DNA from: PSRI01 sp041484195
GTDB lineage: Bacteria; Bacteroidota; Bacteroidia; Chitinophagales; Chitinophagaceae
Length of the DNA: 64,000 nucleotides
Assembly: GCA_041484195.1 (NCBI GenBank)
Contig: JBGPHC010000020.1
Span: 1 to 64,000 of the forward strand
Direction: 5' to 3'
The position numbers and the translations under genes were made by a program. The notes below the pieces were generated by a model. The model ran no database searches and was not told the origin of the DNA. It worked only from the letters and a program-made list of their open reading frames with translations. Shown here piece after piece: positions 45,099 through 53,974 of the stretch (the first letter of the stretch is position 1; each line of letters begins with the position of its first letter).

Positions 45099-48000
45099 AT
45101 GTTGAAGTTCATTACGAAAATTTTTGGAGGGAGCAAATCGGAAAAGGACGTTAAGATTTTGTGGCCGAAGGTAGAACAGATTAACCAGTTTTTTACAAGC
45201 TACAGTGACCTAACGAACGATGAGCTCAGGTCAAAAACGCAGGAATTCAAATCACGCATCAGAGAAAATCTGTCAGAAATAGACCAGCAGATTGAATCTC
45301 TTACAAAAAGGGCTGAGGAACTTTCCTTCAATGATATTACGGGCAAGGATGATATCTATCAGCAGATAGATAAACTAAAAAAGGAAAGAGACACAAAGAT
45401 TGAAGAAGTGCTGAATGAAATACTTTCCGAAGCCTTCGCCGTTGTAAAGGAAACAGCCAGGAGATTTGCCACCAACACAGAACTGGTTGCAAAAGCGACT
45501 GAATTAGACCGTGAGTTAAGCATTAAGAAAGCGCATATCCGGATTGAGGGAGACAATGTGATCTACAAGAACAGTTGGCTGGCAGGTGGCAACCTGGTTA
45601 CCTGGAATATGGTGCACTATGACGTTCAGTTGCTCGGTGGATTGGTCTTGCACCAGGGAAAAATCGCCGAAATGGCTACCGGTGAAGGTAAAACGCTGGT
45701 TTCAACATTACCCGCCTACCTCAACGCGCTCGCTGGCGAAGGTGTTCACATAGTAACTGTGAATGATTACCTCGCTAAACGCGACTCCGAATGGAATGGC
45801 ACCCTCTACGAATTTTTGGGATTGAAAGTAGATTGCATAGACAGGCATCAGCCCAATAGTCTGGAAAGACGGATCGCCTACCAGGCCGATATCATTTATG
45901 GCACGAATAACGAATTTGGCTTTGACTACCTGCGCGACAACATGGTGCACAATCCGGATGAAATGGTGCAACGCAAGCATCATTATGCCATGGTGGATGA
46001 GGTGGACAGTGTATTGATTGACGATGCGCGTACGCCGTTGATCATATCTGGTCCCATTTCCAAAGGAGGTGACGACCAGCAATATGAAAATCTGAAACCC
46101 AGGGTGCACCAACTCGTGGAAGCGCAAAAACAGGTAGTAAATAAGGCTCTGATCGATGCTAAAAGATTGATAGCAGAAAATAAAGACGATCCTAAGGAAG
46201 GCGGGCTTTTCCTGATGCGCGCCTACCGCGGTCTTCCAAAAACAAGCGCCCTGATCAAATACCTGAGTGAACCGGGTATAAAAGTGAAACTCCAGAAATC
46301 TGAGAATTATTATCTCGCCGACCAACAAAAGCAAATGCGGGTAGTGGATGAGGACCTGTATTTTAGTATCGATGAAAAAAATAACCAGGTAGACCTCACA
46401 GAAAAAGGTCTCCATTTTATTACCAAGGGTGGTGAAGACCCGAACTTCTTCGTAATCCCGGATCTCAGCATTCAATTATCTGAAATAGAAAAGAGTGATG
46501 CTGATCCCGACACCAAATTGCGTTTGAAAGAACAGATATTAAACGAATATGCCCTAAAGGCCGACCGCATTCATACCGTTCAGCAATTACTAAAGGCTTA
46601 TACGCTTTTTGAGAAAGACGTGGAATATGTGGTGTTGGATGGACAGGTTAAGATCGTGGATGAACAAACAGGACGCATACTCGAAGGACGCCGCTACAGC
46701 GACGGGCTGCACCAGGCCATTGAAGCCAAGGAAAATGTGAAGATAGAAGCCGCCACCCAAACTTATGCCACAATCACGCTCCAGAACTATTTCCGCATGT
46801 ATCACAAACTCGCGGGGATGACGGGTACGGCCGAAACAGAAGCAGGTGAATTCTGGGACATCTATAAACTGGATGTGGTTTCCATTCCCACCAACTTATC
46901 CGTAGTCCGTAAGGATGAGGAGGATATGGTTTTCAAAACCAAGAGAGAAAAATACAAGGCGGTCATTGAAGAAATTGAAAAATTGCGTGCGGCAGGAAGA
47001 CCCGCGCTGGTAGGTACCACATCCGTGGAAGTAAGCGAATTATTGAGTAAGATGCTGCAGGCCCGGAAAATTCCACACAATGTTTTGAACGCAAAACAGC
47101 ACGCGCGTGAAGCTCAGGTGGTGGCCGAGGCCGGTCTCTCAGGCTCGGTAACCATCGCCACCAATATGGCAGGCCGCGGTACGGATATCAAGCTCGGGGC
47201 TGGTGTGCGTGAAGCCGGAGGGCTCGCGATCATCGGCACGGAAAGGCATGAATCCCGGCGTGTAGACAGACAGCTTCGCGGCCGTGCGGGCAGACAGGGT
47301 GATCCGGGAACTTCTCAATTCTATGTGTCGCTTGAAGACGACCTAATGCGCATGTTTGGAAGCGACAGGATCGCGGCGCTGATGGATAGAATGGGCTACA
47401 AGGAAGGAGAAGTGATCCAGCACAGTATGATCACCAAGAGCATTGAACGGGCCCAAAGAAAAGTGGAAGAAAACAACTTCGGCATACGTAAACGCCTACT
47501 CGAATATGACGACGTCATGAACAAGCAGCGTAATGTGGTTTATACCAAGCGCCAGCACGCCCTGTTTGGTGAACGGCTGGCGCTTGATCTTGACAATGCC
47601 TTTTACCTGGTTTCTGAGGGGTTGATCAATTCCTTCCGCGAACAAAATGATTTTGAAGGATTCAAATTATCAGTGATCGTCAACTTTGGCATTGATACCA
47701 GTATCAGTGAAGATGATTTTGCGAAAGCCGACCTCAGTACACTCGCCGAAAAATTATACACCGAATCCACTACTAATTACCAACAGCGCAAGGAGATTGT
47801 GACCAAGCAGGCTCTGCCCGTATTCCACAACATCAGGCAGATACAGGGAAATCATATAGAAAATGTAATTGTTCCATTCACTGATGGCCGGAAAGTGGTT
47901 CAGGCCCTTGCCAACCTGCAAAAAACGTTGGATACACAGGGCCGCGAACTGGCTAATTCCTTGGAACGCACCATCACATTGGCAGTCATAGACGATGCCT

Positions 48001-48431
48001 GGAAGGAACACCTGCGGGCAATGGATGATTTGAAACACAGCGTGCAAACAGCGGTCTATGAACAAAAAGATCCCCTGGTGATCTATAAAACCACGGCTTT
48101 TGAATTATTCCGCAATATGGATGGTGAGGTCAACAGGGATATCGTTTCATTCCTTTGCCGGTCTTCCATTCCTGTTGAACAAAATGCCGGACAGATCCGC
48201 GAAGGAAGGGAACAGAAAACTGACATGAGTAAGTTGAAGGTCAGAAAAGACGAACTGGTTGCCGCGGGAGAAGCTGCTACTGCTGCTGGTAAGGGCAATG
48301 ACTATTTCGATCCTTCCGAACACGTAAAACAAGAACCCATTAAAGTGGGACCCAAGATCGGCCGGAATGATCCCTGCCCCTGCGGCAGCGGAAAGAAATA
48401 TAAGAACTGCCACGGGAAAGAGGGAGGATAA
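45099..48431 (+). CDS. secA: protein translocase ATPase SecA
   Basis: This is a 1,110-residue SecA, the motor of Sec export. Walker A is MATGEGKT (about residues 193-200), and the DEAD-box motif is VDEVDSVLIDDAR (about 302-314). The GRAGRQGDPG motif VI lies near 727-736. A SEC-C zinc tail CPCGSGKKYKNCH closes the protein. Residues about 40-130 and 330-480 contain the extra segments usual in Bacteroidota SecA, which make it longer than the 900-residue E. coli protein. It is cytoplasmic, acting at SecYEG. It is alone, preceded by its own promoter region, and followed by a terminator at 48504-48533. Confidence 0.97.
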   Translation: MLKFITKIFGGSKSEKDVKILWPKVEQINQFFTSYSDLTNDELRSKTQEFKSRIRENLSEIDQQIESLTKRAEELSFNDITGKDDIYQQIDKLKKERDTKIEEVLNEILSEAFAVVKETARRFATNTELVAKATELDRELSIKKAHIRIEGDNVIYKNSWLAGGNLVTWNMVHYDVQLLGGLVLHQGKIAEMATGEGKTLVSTLPAYLNALAGEGVHIVTVNDYLAKRDSEWNGTLYEFLGLKVDCIDRHQPNSLERRIAYQADIIYGTNNEFGFDYLRDNMVHNPDEMVQRKHHYAMVDEVDSVLIDDARTPLIISGPISKGGDDQQYENLKPRVHQLVEAQKQVVNKALIDAKRLIAENKDDPKEGGLFLMRAYRGLPKTSALIKYLSEPGIKVKLQKSENYYLADQQKQMRVVDEDLYFSIDEKNNQVDLTEKGLHFITKGGEDPNFFVIPDLSIQLSEIEKSDADPDTKLRLKEQILNEYALKADRIHTVQQLLKAYTLFEKDVEYVVLDGQVKIVDEQTGRILEGRRYSDGLHQAIEAKENVKIEAATQTYATITLQNYFRMYHKLAGMTGTAETEAGEFWDIYKLDVVSIPTNLSVVRKDEEDMVFKTKREKYKAVIEEIEKLRAAGRPALVGTTSVEVSELLSKMLQARKIPHNVLNAKQHAREAQVVAEAGLSGSVTIATNMAGRGTDIKLGAGVREAGGLAIIGTERHESRRVDRQLRGRAGRQGDPGTSQFYVSLEDDLMRMFGSDRIAALMDRMGYKEGEVIQHSMITKSIERAQRKVEENNFGIRKRLLEYDDVMNKQRNVVYTKRQHALFGERLALDLDNAFYLVSEGLINSFREQNDFEGFKLSVIVNFGIDTSISEDDFAKADLSTLAEKLYTESTTNYQQRKEIVTKQALPVFHNIRQIQGNHIENVIVPFTDGRKVVQALANLQKTLDTQGRELANSLERTITLAVIDDAWKEHLRAMDDLKHSVQTAVYEQKDPLVIYKTTAFELFRNMDGEVNRDIVSFLCRSSIPVEQNAGQIREGREQKTDMSKLKVRKDELVAAGEAATAAGKGNDYFDPSEHVKQEPIKVGPKIGRNDPCPCGSGKKYKNCHGKEGG

Positions 48432-48503
48432 TGAATGAGAGGGATTTATTTAAAACATAAAATACGACTGGGAAAAATCTGAATTCTGCGGTGTTGAAAT
48501 AAG

Positions 48504-48533
48504 GCATTTACTATTTACGGGTAAATGCTTTTT
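48504..48533 (+). terminator. intrinsic terminator after secA
   Basis: GCATTTAC (48504-48511) pairs with GTAAATGC (48521-48528) around a 9-base loop, followed by five T. It lies 72 bases after the secA stop. Confidence 0.7.
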
Positions 48534-48628
48534 CATGAGGCATTAGAGTCATTTTGCCGGAAATTCATTGCGACCTTTCTTCCGGTTCATGAGTCAGTCT
48601 CAACCCCGGGTTATTAATATTTTCTTTC

Positions 48629-49285
48629 ATGAATATTGCCTCCTATATTGATCACACGATCCTCAAACCCACTGCTACCCTGGGTGATATTGAAAAAGCC
48701 TGCAATGAAGCCCTGCAATTTGGATTCGCGGCCGTATGCGTCCCACCTCTCTACATTAAGAAAACCCAGACACTATTAAAAGGGTCTGACATAAAAAAAG
48801 CAACCGTAATTGGCTTTCCCTTTGGGTATTCCGCCATCGAGGCAAAATTGGCTGAAACGGTACTAGCCATCGTGGATGGTGCTGATGAACTTGACTTCGT
48901 AATCAATATCTCCGCCCTGAAGAACGCCGACTGGCAATTCCTGGCAAACGAGATTAACAATATTTTACCGGTGGTAAGGAAAGAAAAAAAAATCATAAAG
49001 ACTATTATTGAAACCGGGGTATTAACTGATGATGAGATCATTAGATGTTGCGAACTTTACGGAGCAGCGGGGGTTGATTATATGAAGACTTCCACGGGCT
49101 ATGCGGAAAAAGGGGCCACCGTAGAAACTGTACAACTCTTGAGACGACATTTACCGTCTTCAGTAAGGATCAAGGCTTCCGGTGGGATTCGTACATTTGA
49201 ATTTGCAAGTCAATTGATCGCGGCCGGTGCCGACAGGCTGGGCTGCAGTGCTTCCGTGGAAATAGTGAGGCAATCACAACTATAA
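48629..49285 (+). CDS. deoC: deoxyribose-phosphate aldolase
   Basis: This 218-residue class I aldolase has a TIM barrel starting with IDHTILKPTAT (residues 7-17). The motif DELDFVINI (85-93) carries the acidic residue of the proton relay. The Schiff-base Lys is in DYMKTSTGY (about 149-157), and the second Lys is in RIKASGGIRT (about 180-189). It splits 2-deoxyribose-5-phosphate into glyceraldehyde-3-phosphate and acetaldehyde in nucleoside salvage. Length and motifs match DeoC. It starts its own unit after the secA terminator, with the SPOR gene 32 bases downstream. Confidence 0.95.
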   Translation: MNIASYIDHTILKPTATLGDIEKACNEALQFGFAAVCVPPLYIKKTQTLLKGSDIKKATVIGFPFGYSAIEAKLAETVLAIVDGADELDFVINISALKNADWQFLANEINNILPVVRKEKKIIKTIIETGVLTDDEIIRCCELYGAAGVDYMKTSTGYAEKGATVETVQLLRRHLPSSVRIKASGGIRTFEFASQLIAAGADRLGCSASVEIVRQSQL

Positions 49286-49317
49286 ACAGACAAAGTTTCA
49301 AGTCAATCTTCACAGTT

Positions 49318-49767
49318 ATGAAAAAATGCGGTTCGTTCATATTGGCATTTATATTTTTAGCTATATCGCTTCAGGCCCAAACTATCGCCGGGGATTCGGG
49401 AAAATCCGTTATCGTGCATAAAGACGCCAGGATTGACCTGCTGATTAAGAAAAACGCTGAAATAAATCAGGATACCTACATGAGCACCCGTCATAATTTG
49501 CCGGGTTTTCGTGTGCAGGTGCTGAATACAAATGATCGTGCCAAGGCCATCTCGGTAAAGACCAGACTGCTTCAGGAGTTCCCCGCCGAAAAAACCTATT
49601 TAATATATCAGTCACCTTATTTCAAAATACAAATCGGTAACTGCAAGACCCGCAAGGACGCCGAAAGCCTCAAAAAACTTGTCAACAGGATCTATCCTTC
49701 CGAAGTATTTATCGTGCCGGCCACTATTGAAGTGAAGCCTGACAAAGAGGATGATCTGATACTCTAG
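49318..49767 (+). CDS. SPOR domain exported protein
   Basis: This 149-residue protein has a signal peptide (1-20, ending LQA) and a C-terminal SPOR domain (about residues 62-140): GFRVQVLNTNDRAKA, FPAEKTYLIYQSPYFKIQIGN split by a short linker, and DAESLKKLVNRIYPSEVFIV. SPOR domains bind denuded peptidoglycan, often at the division site. It lacks a membrane anchor beyond the signal peptide, so it is presumably periplasmic. It may be co-transcribed with deoC and the following amidohydrolase, but no functional link is evident. Confidence 0.85.
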   Translation: MKKCGSFILAFIFLAISLQAQTIAGDSGKSVIVHKDARIDLLIKKNAEINQDTYMSTRHNLPGFRVQVLNTNDRAKAISVKTRLLQEFPAEKTYLIYQSPYFKIQIGNCKTRKDAESLKKLVNRIYPSEVFIVPATIEVKPDKEDDLIL

Positions 49768-49905
49768 CATATTATCAGTTCTGAGTATTTTGGCGTTCAA
49801 CCCGCCGCCTGAATTCAATGATGACCACTGTATGGCCCAACCGCAGAGCCTTCCAGGGCTTCCGGCTCATTTCTCACTTCACAGTCCACTTCGTATCTTC
49901 GGGTA

Positions 49906-51093
49906 ATGTTGCAGGAACGAATCAAAAAACTGGCTTCAAAATACGCGGGGGAATTTATAGAGATAAGGCATCATCTTCATGCGCACCCTGAACTCAGCTA
50001 CCAGGAATTTGAAACATCGAAATTCGTTCAGAAAAAACTGGAAGAAAGTAACATTCCCTACAGGGTCATGGCGAAGACCGGTGTCGTAGGATTGATTGAA
50101 GGAAGGAACCCCGAAAAGAAAATCATAGCGCTGAGGGCCGATATGGACGCACTGCCCATAAAAGAAGAAAATGATATTCCTTACAAATCACAAAACGAAG
50201 GCATCATGCATGCCTGTGGCCATGACGTTCATACTTCCTGCTTGCTGGGCGCTTCGAAGATCCTGAATGAACTCAGGAATGAGTGGGAAGGTACCATCAA
50301 GCTCATCTTTCAACCCGGGGAAGAACGGAACCCGGGTGGCGCAAGCATTCTGATAAAAGAAGGAGTACTGGAGAAACCCAGACCCCAGGCGATTTTCGGA
50401 CTGCACGTTCATCCTCAACTGGAAACCGGCAAATTGAGTTTTAGAGCCGGAAAAGTGATGGCCAGCGCGGATGAACTCTATATAACGATAAGGGGTAAGG
50501 GAGGACATGCCGCCGCACCCCAAACTACTGCCGACACGATCCTGATCGCGTCCCAACTAATCGTGAGCCTCCAGCAAATCATCAGCCGAAACCGGGACCC
50601 TTTTTCTCCCTCTGTCCTCTCCATCACATCATTCCAGGGAGGACATACCACAAACGTAATACCCAGCGAAGTGAAGCTGATGGGTACTTTCCGGGCCATG
50701 GATGAAGACTGGCGATTCCGTGCCCATGAGTTGATACGCAAACAAGCGACTGAACTGGTGCACAGCATGGGCGCTGAAATTGACCTGCACATTGATATAG
50801 GCTATCCCAATGTGTACAACAATGAAAGGCTCACGAGTATTTCCAGGTCACTTGCAGAAACATATATGGGTGGTGAAAATGTACAGGAGACTGAGCTCAG
50901 AATGGGAGCAGAAGACTTCGGCTACTATTCCCAGCAAATTCCGGGTTGTTTTTACCGGCTGGGAGTCGGAAACATTTCGAAGGGCATTTCATCGGGCGTG
51001 CATACACCTACTTTCAATGTGGATGAAAATGCAATTGAGATTGGCATGGGCATCATGTCCTGGTTGGGCGCAAGTGTTGAATTCCGGCCCTGA
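49906..51093 (+). CDS. M20 family amidohydrolase
   Basis: This 395-residue metallopeptidase belongs to the M20D (hippurate hydrolase / N-acyl amino acid deacylase) group. The metal site is MHACGHDVHTS (residues about 103-113), with the catalytic Glu in QPGEERNPGG (138-147, Glu141/Glu142), the dimerisation-domain motif GKGGHAAAPQTTADTI, and a final GVHTPTFNVDE. These enzymes hydrolyse N-acyl or N-carbamoyl amino acids, and some process indole-acetyl amino acid conjugates. The substrate is unknown. No signal peptide is present. It converges with the split Clp N-domain gene. Confidence 0.88.
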   Translation: MLQERIKKLASKYAGEFIEIRHHLHAHPELSYQEFETSKFVQKKLEESNIPYRVMAKTGVVGLIEGRNPEKKIIALRADMDALPIKEENDIPYKSQNEGIMHACGHDVHTSCLLGASKILNELRNEWEGTIKLIFQPGEERNPGGASILIKEGVLEKPRPQAIFGLHVHPQLETGKLSFRAGKVMASADELYITIRGKGGHAAAPQTTADTILIASQLIVSLQQIISRNRDPFSPSVLSITSFQGGHTTNVIPSEVKLMGTFRAMDEDWRFRAHELIRKQATELVHSMGAEIDLHIDIGYPNVYNNERLTSISRSLAETYMGGENVQETELRMGAEDFGYYSQQIPGCFYRLGVGNISKGISSGVHTPTFNVDENAIEIGMGIMSWLGASVEFRP

Positions 51094-51133
51094 ATCCTTC
51101 CAGCAAGAAAATGCATTCTAGAATGAATGGGGC

Positions 51134-51472
51134 TCAATTCCCGGTTCCCTTCATTAACATGAGCCTGGCCTGATCATAGTTCAAGCCCAACTGATTCACT
51201 ATTTCGCAGGCCTTGCTTTCCTTGTTCTTCAATATCGAAAGCAGCAAATATTCTGAATCGATGGTTGAATTTTTGGATGGGGCCGCATCAGAAACCATAT
51301 CTCGGACCATTTGTTCTGCCTCTTGATTCAAAGACAATCCCGACCGCTTAAATAAACCACTGAACCGGGTCACTTTCGAGTTGCCAAAACCACTCTCTTC
51401 TTTCCTTTCGGCAATGCCACGCTCCGTTGAAGCATTTGCGACGGCATGGCAATAACGGACTGTCTGCCGGAA
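51134..51472 (-). pseudogene. C-terminal half of a Clp N-domain protein
   Basis: Residues from the GTG at 51373 read as the second Clp-N repeat: SLNQEAEQMVRDMV, then DSEYLLLSILKNKESKACEIVNQLG and NYDQARLML. The frame stays open upstream to a TAG at 51473-51475 and reads plausibly there (GFGNSKVTRFSGLF), with no ATG. The first Clp-N repeat lies 1 kb upstream on the same strand (52507-52713), interrupted where the CPBP segment begins. Taken together they look like one gene of roughly 180 residues split by an insertion. A separate GTG-started gene is the alternative. Confidence 0.6.
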
Positions 51473-51539
51473 CTAATGCTAAATTGAAATACCAAGGTTG
51501 AAGATAAAAATAATTGCATAATGGATAATGTCCTGCCTG

Positions 51540-51561
51540 AACCCCGATAACTATCGGGGTT
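51540..51561. repeat. 9-bp GC-rich hairpin
   Basis: AACCCCGAT pairs with ATCGGGGTT around the loop AACT. It lies between the CPBP gene and the Clp-N remnant and may end the inserted segment or terminate it. Confidence 0.5.
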
Positions 51562-51581
51562 GATAAATGATTTATAGACGG

Positions 51582-51637
51582 GTGCTTAATGGTCAGCCGT
51601 GCTATTGCAAATGCACTTGTTGGCTGTAGTGCTTAAT
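51582..51637. repeat. left inverted repeat and hairpin of a possible cassette
   Basis: TTGTTGGCTGTAGTGCT at 51617-51633 is the inverted counterpart of 52511-52527 (14 of 17 identical, all differences transitions). Nested in the same place, read on the minus strand, are CAGCC with GGCTG and GTGC with GCAC. The nonamer GTGCTTAAT flanks the hairpin directly at 51582-51590 and 51629-51637. It resembles a recombination-site fold but lacks the classic GTTRRRY core. Confidence 0.45.
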
Positions 51638-52481
51638 TGAATGGTAGTTGTCTATTTGGCGTCCATTTGCGGATAGCTAAAATGAAAAGTACAAAAAAAA
51701 TGGCAGTTACTATTGTCGTCAAAATAAACTGTCCATTAAATTGAGGATTTTTTTCATCGCTTATTACATTTATCAAAGATGGTTTTACTTGTCCTATCGT
51801 CGGATCATTAATGTGCATGTTTGAAAAAACAAATAGACTAACCCAATTGTTTCCCAAGTGAAGGCCGACAGGAAAATATAATGTTTTTGATTTTAAGAAA
51901 GCAGTCGCATAAAGTACATGTCCCAAACCAGAAATAAGCAAGATTGTCATAAGTACAGGATTGCCGAATGCCCCAAGATTTAACCAATGAGACAAAATAA
52001 AAAGCGCAGCGAAAATAATGTTTGCTGTCATCACGCTTGAAATTTCGACGGTTTTTTTAAAACAAATTCCTCTGAAAGCTAATTCTTCAAGCATTACGGT
52101 GGGAAGCAAAAGCCATAATCCACTGAGAACATAAGAACCATTAAAGTTTTGATTGAATACTACAGGATATCCTTTGATAAACGAAATTGTGTAAACAAGA
52201 GGAATAACAAAAATTCCTCCAATAAATAAGCCCAACAATCCAAAACCAAAGTTTCGCAATCTTGGATTTAAACCTAATTCCGAAAGGTTTTTACCTTCTT
52301 TTTTATAAGCCTGCCATGTAATCACCAAAATAGCAATAATAACTATTACATTGGCTATTTGGGAAGGAACTCTTAATAGTCCATTTAATACAAAGCCGCC
52401 AAGAATAAAAGTTGTCAGTACAAAACTAATAAACAAGAAGACGATCTTGGCAACCTGTGTTTTAAATAAGTTCTTTTTCAT
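51633..52481 (-). CDS. CPBP family intramembrane glutamic protease
   Basis: This 282-residue protein with about eight membrane segments has the CPBP/Rce1-like motifs. Glu132-Glu133 and Arg137 lie in EELAFRG, His165 and Asn168 in SHWLN, and His208 and Asn212 in HLGNN. Bacterial members are linked to bacteriocin maturation and self-immunity; most are uncharacterised. The gene is AT-rich compared with its neighbours. It lies between the two halves of a Clp-N gene and is bounded by imperfect inverted repeats. This suggests arrival as a cassette. Its stop overlaps the left repeat by one base. Confidence 0.85.
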   Translation of the reverse strand: MKKNLFKTQVAKIVFLFISFVLTTFILGGFVLNGLLRVPSQIANVIVIIAILVITWQAYKKEGKNLSELGLNPRLRNFGFGLLGLFIGGIFVIPLVYTISFIKGYPVVFNQNFNGSYVLSGLWLLLPTVMLEELAFRGICFKKTVEISSVMTANIIFAALFILSHWLNLGAFGNPVLMTILLISGLGHVLYATAFLKSKTLYFPVGLHLGNNWVSLFVFSNMHINDPTIGQVKPSLINVISDEKNPQFNGQFILTTIVTAIFFVLFILAIRKWTPNRQLPFN

Positions 52482-52506
52482 ATCATCTTTAAGTGTTTGA
52501 AGGGTT

Positions 52507-52713
52507 TCACAACACTATAACCAACAATGCTTTTTGCAAGCCACTCATCTCAATATGGGCTTTAGTCATTAACCCCGGCGCATTATTGTCGTTATCGCTG
52601 ATCAGCCCTAATAGGATGTGTTCCATCCCGATATATTTGGCTCCTGTTCGCAAAGCTCCTTCCAAAGACATAGAAAAAATTTCCTTCAGCTTTCTTGAAA
52701 ATTCATTTCGCAT
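52507..52713 (-). pseudogene. N-terminal half of a Clp N-domain protein, truncated
   Basis: The 68 residues begin as the first Clp-N repeat: RNEFSRKLKEIFSMSLEGAL (2-21), then GAKYIGMEHILLGLI (23-37) and SGLQKALL near 57-64. The last residues (VIVL) and the stop are encoded by the inverted repeat at 52511-52527, so the natural protein continued beyond. The missing second repeat is found at 51134-51472. The short product may be unfolded or a free half-domain. Confidence 0.7.
52511..52527. repeat. right inverted repeat of the possible cassette
   Basis: Read on the minus strand this is TTGTTGGTTATAGTGTT, 14 of 17 identical to the inverted copy at 51617-51633. It lies exactly where the Clp-N reading frame is broken. 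Confidence 0.5.
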
Positions 52714-52798
52714 AAAAAAAATTGAGTTCGGGAACAGAATATGAGATCATTTTAAGAAGCTGTAACAATGCAACAACTGAAGCCGCCAGAGGAAAATC

Positions 52799-53392
52799 TC
52801 AATAACCCGCGAGCACTGAATCCAATTTTTGGTAAAGCAATGCTCCGTCGCTTGGCCTGAGTTCTGAATTCTCCGGATCTGCCGATTGCCTCCCAACAAT
52901 CCGGCCTTCTCTGTTTACAATAAAATAATAAGGCAGGTAGGGGAAAAATTTTTCCTCACTGGCCTCTCCCGTGATTTCGAGTGCAAGTTTTCTCTCCCCG
53001 GCGCCTCCCCTTACCAATACATGGTAGCCCTCGGGCTGCAATAGACGCAGTTTTTCCTTCCAGCGTAGCTCAGGTATAGGATGCCGGTCCAGGCAGATAT
53101 ATAGAAAGGCAATGTCCTTCGAATTCTTATAACGTGCTGTCAATTTAGGCGTAAAATTTTTCAATTCTTCCATGCAGGGAGTGCAGGTTGTTCCCCATAC
53201 ATCCACATAAACCACTTTGCTACTGAATTCGGGAAGGCGGAGGATATCGGCTAAAGAACTAAATGCGGAATCCTCACGCAAGAACCTGATTTTATCCGTT
53301 CCCTTATATGATGTTCTCCATAATACCCAACCCGAAGCGATGAATGGGATGACAAGGACGGAACAGATGGTATATTTAAGCCAGTTTCTCAT
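52799..53392 (-). CDS. TlpA-like exported thiol-disulfide oxidoreductase
   Basis: This 197-residue protein has an N-terminal signal anchor (residues 5-25) and a thioredoxin fold with Cys70-Thr-Pro-Cys73 in WGTTCTPCMEEL. This is the TlpA/ResA layout with helix 1 after the CxxC and a YFIVNREGRIV strand in the C-terminal half. It faces the periplasm and probably reduces or oxidises exported proteins. It is the last gene in a minus-strand series after a small exported protein (53423-53875), 30 bases apart. A link with the ABC transporter genes further upstream is possible but not required. Confidence 0.85.
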   Translation of the reverse strand: MRNWLKYTICSVLVIPFIASGWVLWRTSYKGTDKIRFLREDSAFSSLADILRLPEFSSKVVYVDVWGTTCTPCMEELKNFTPKLTARYKNSKDIAFLYICLDRHPIPELRWKEKLRLLQPEGYHVLVRGGAGERKLALEITGEASEEKFFPYLPYYFIVNREGRIVGRQSADPENSELRPSDGALLYQKLDSVLAGY

Positions 53393-53422
53393 GGGAAAAT
53401 GGGCACGCTTTGATTAGCTGTT

Positions 53423-53875
53423 TTAATTCTGCTTTTGGTCCATGATCTCGAAATACATTTTTTCGGGGTCTGTGCCTGGGGAAACATCCTTTGCTCCGAA
53501 AAGTTTGAATTTGCCATTCTTCGCTTCAAGCGTGAAGATCAGTTTCTCTTCCTTTTCGGTTCCGTCGCGAAGCATGATACCATTTACTTTGGCTAACATG
53601 CTTCCCTCTGTAAAAGCGCTGTTCATCTTACAGTCTTTTTCTCTTATGAAACCATGAATCTCCATTTGGCGGCCATCCTGCATAGTGACTGCCAGATTTA
53701 TACTGTCTTTGGAAAAAACAATGTCAACATGCACATTTTGATCTTCCCCCATGGATCCGTCTGCATTCATCCTGGTGGCTTTTTCGCATTTCAACTTCAA
53801 CTGTTTATCGCACTGGCCGAGAGCTATATTGGCCAGCAACAGCGTCAAACCCAGAAATAATAATTGTCTGCGCAT
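53423..53875 (-). CDS. hypothetical exported protein
   Basis: This encodes 150 residues with a signal peptide (1-20, ending ALGQ). The mature protein begins with a conserved-looking CDKQLKLKCEKATRM segment with two Cys (mature start and Cys29-region) and then beta strands: IVFSKDSINLAVTMQDG and LIFTLEAKNGKFKLFG. It resembles lipocalin-like small Bacteroidota exported proteins, but I cannot name a family. It lies between the ABC permease (99 bases upstream) and the TlpA-like gene and is likely part of the same run of minus-strand genes. Confidence 0.6.
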   Translation of the reverse strand: MRRQLLFLGLTLLLANIALGQCDKQLKLKCEKATRMNADGSMGEDQNVHVDIVFSKDSINLAVTMQDGRQMEIHGFIREKDCKMNSAFTEGSMLAKVNGIMLRDGTEKEEKLIFTLEAKNGKFKLFGAKDVSPGTDPEKMYFEIMDQKQN

Positions 53876-53974
53876 GATTTGAATTTTTTATTTGAATAAA
53901 TTATTTTCACTTCAGGTAGTGGAGCCCGTAGTCGATCCATTACCCAATCAGAAATGAGTAATTTCAAATTGGCT

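Noticed and set aside
45708..46475. 255-codon frame antisense to secA
   Set aside because: The secA frame on the other strand carries all expected motifs; the antisense frame is a codon-bias shadow.
51540..52527. Classical integron attC site around CPBP
   Set aside because: The end repeats read GTTGGYT rather than GTTRRRY, and no integrase is present, so I report only a cassette-like segment.
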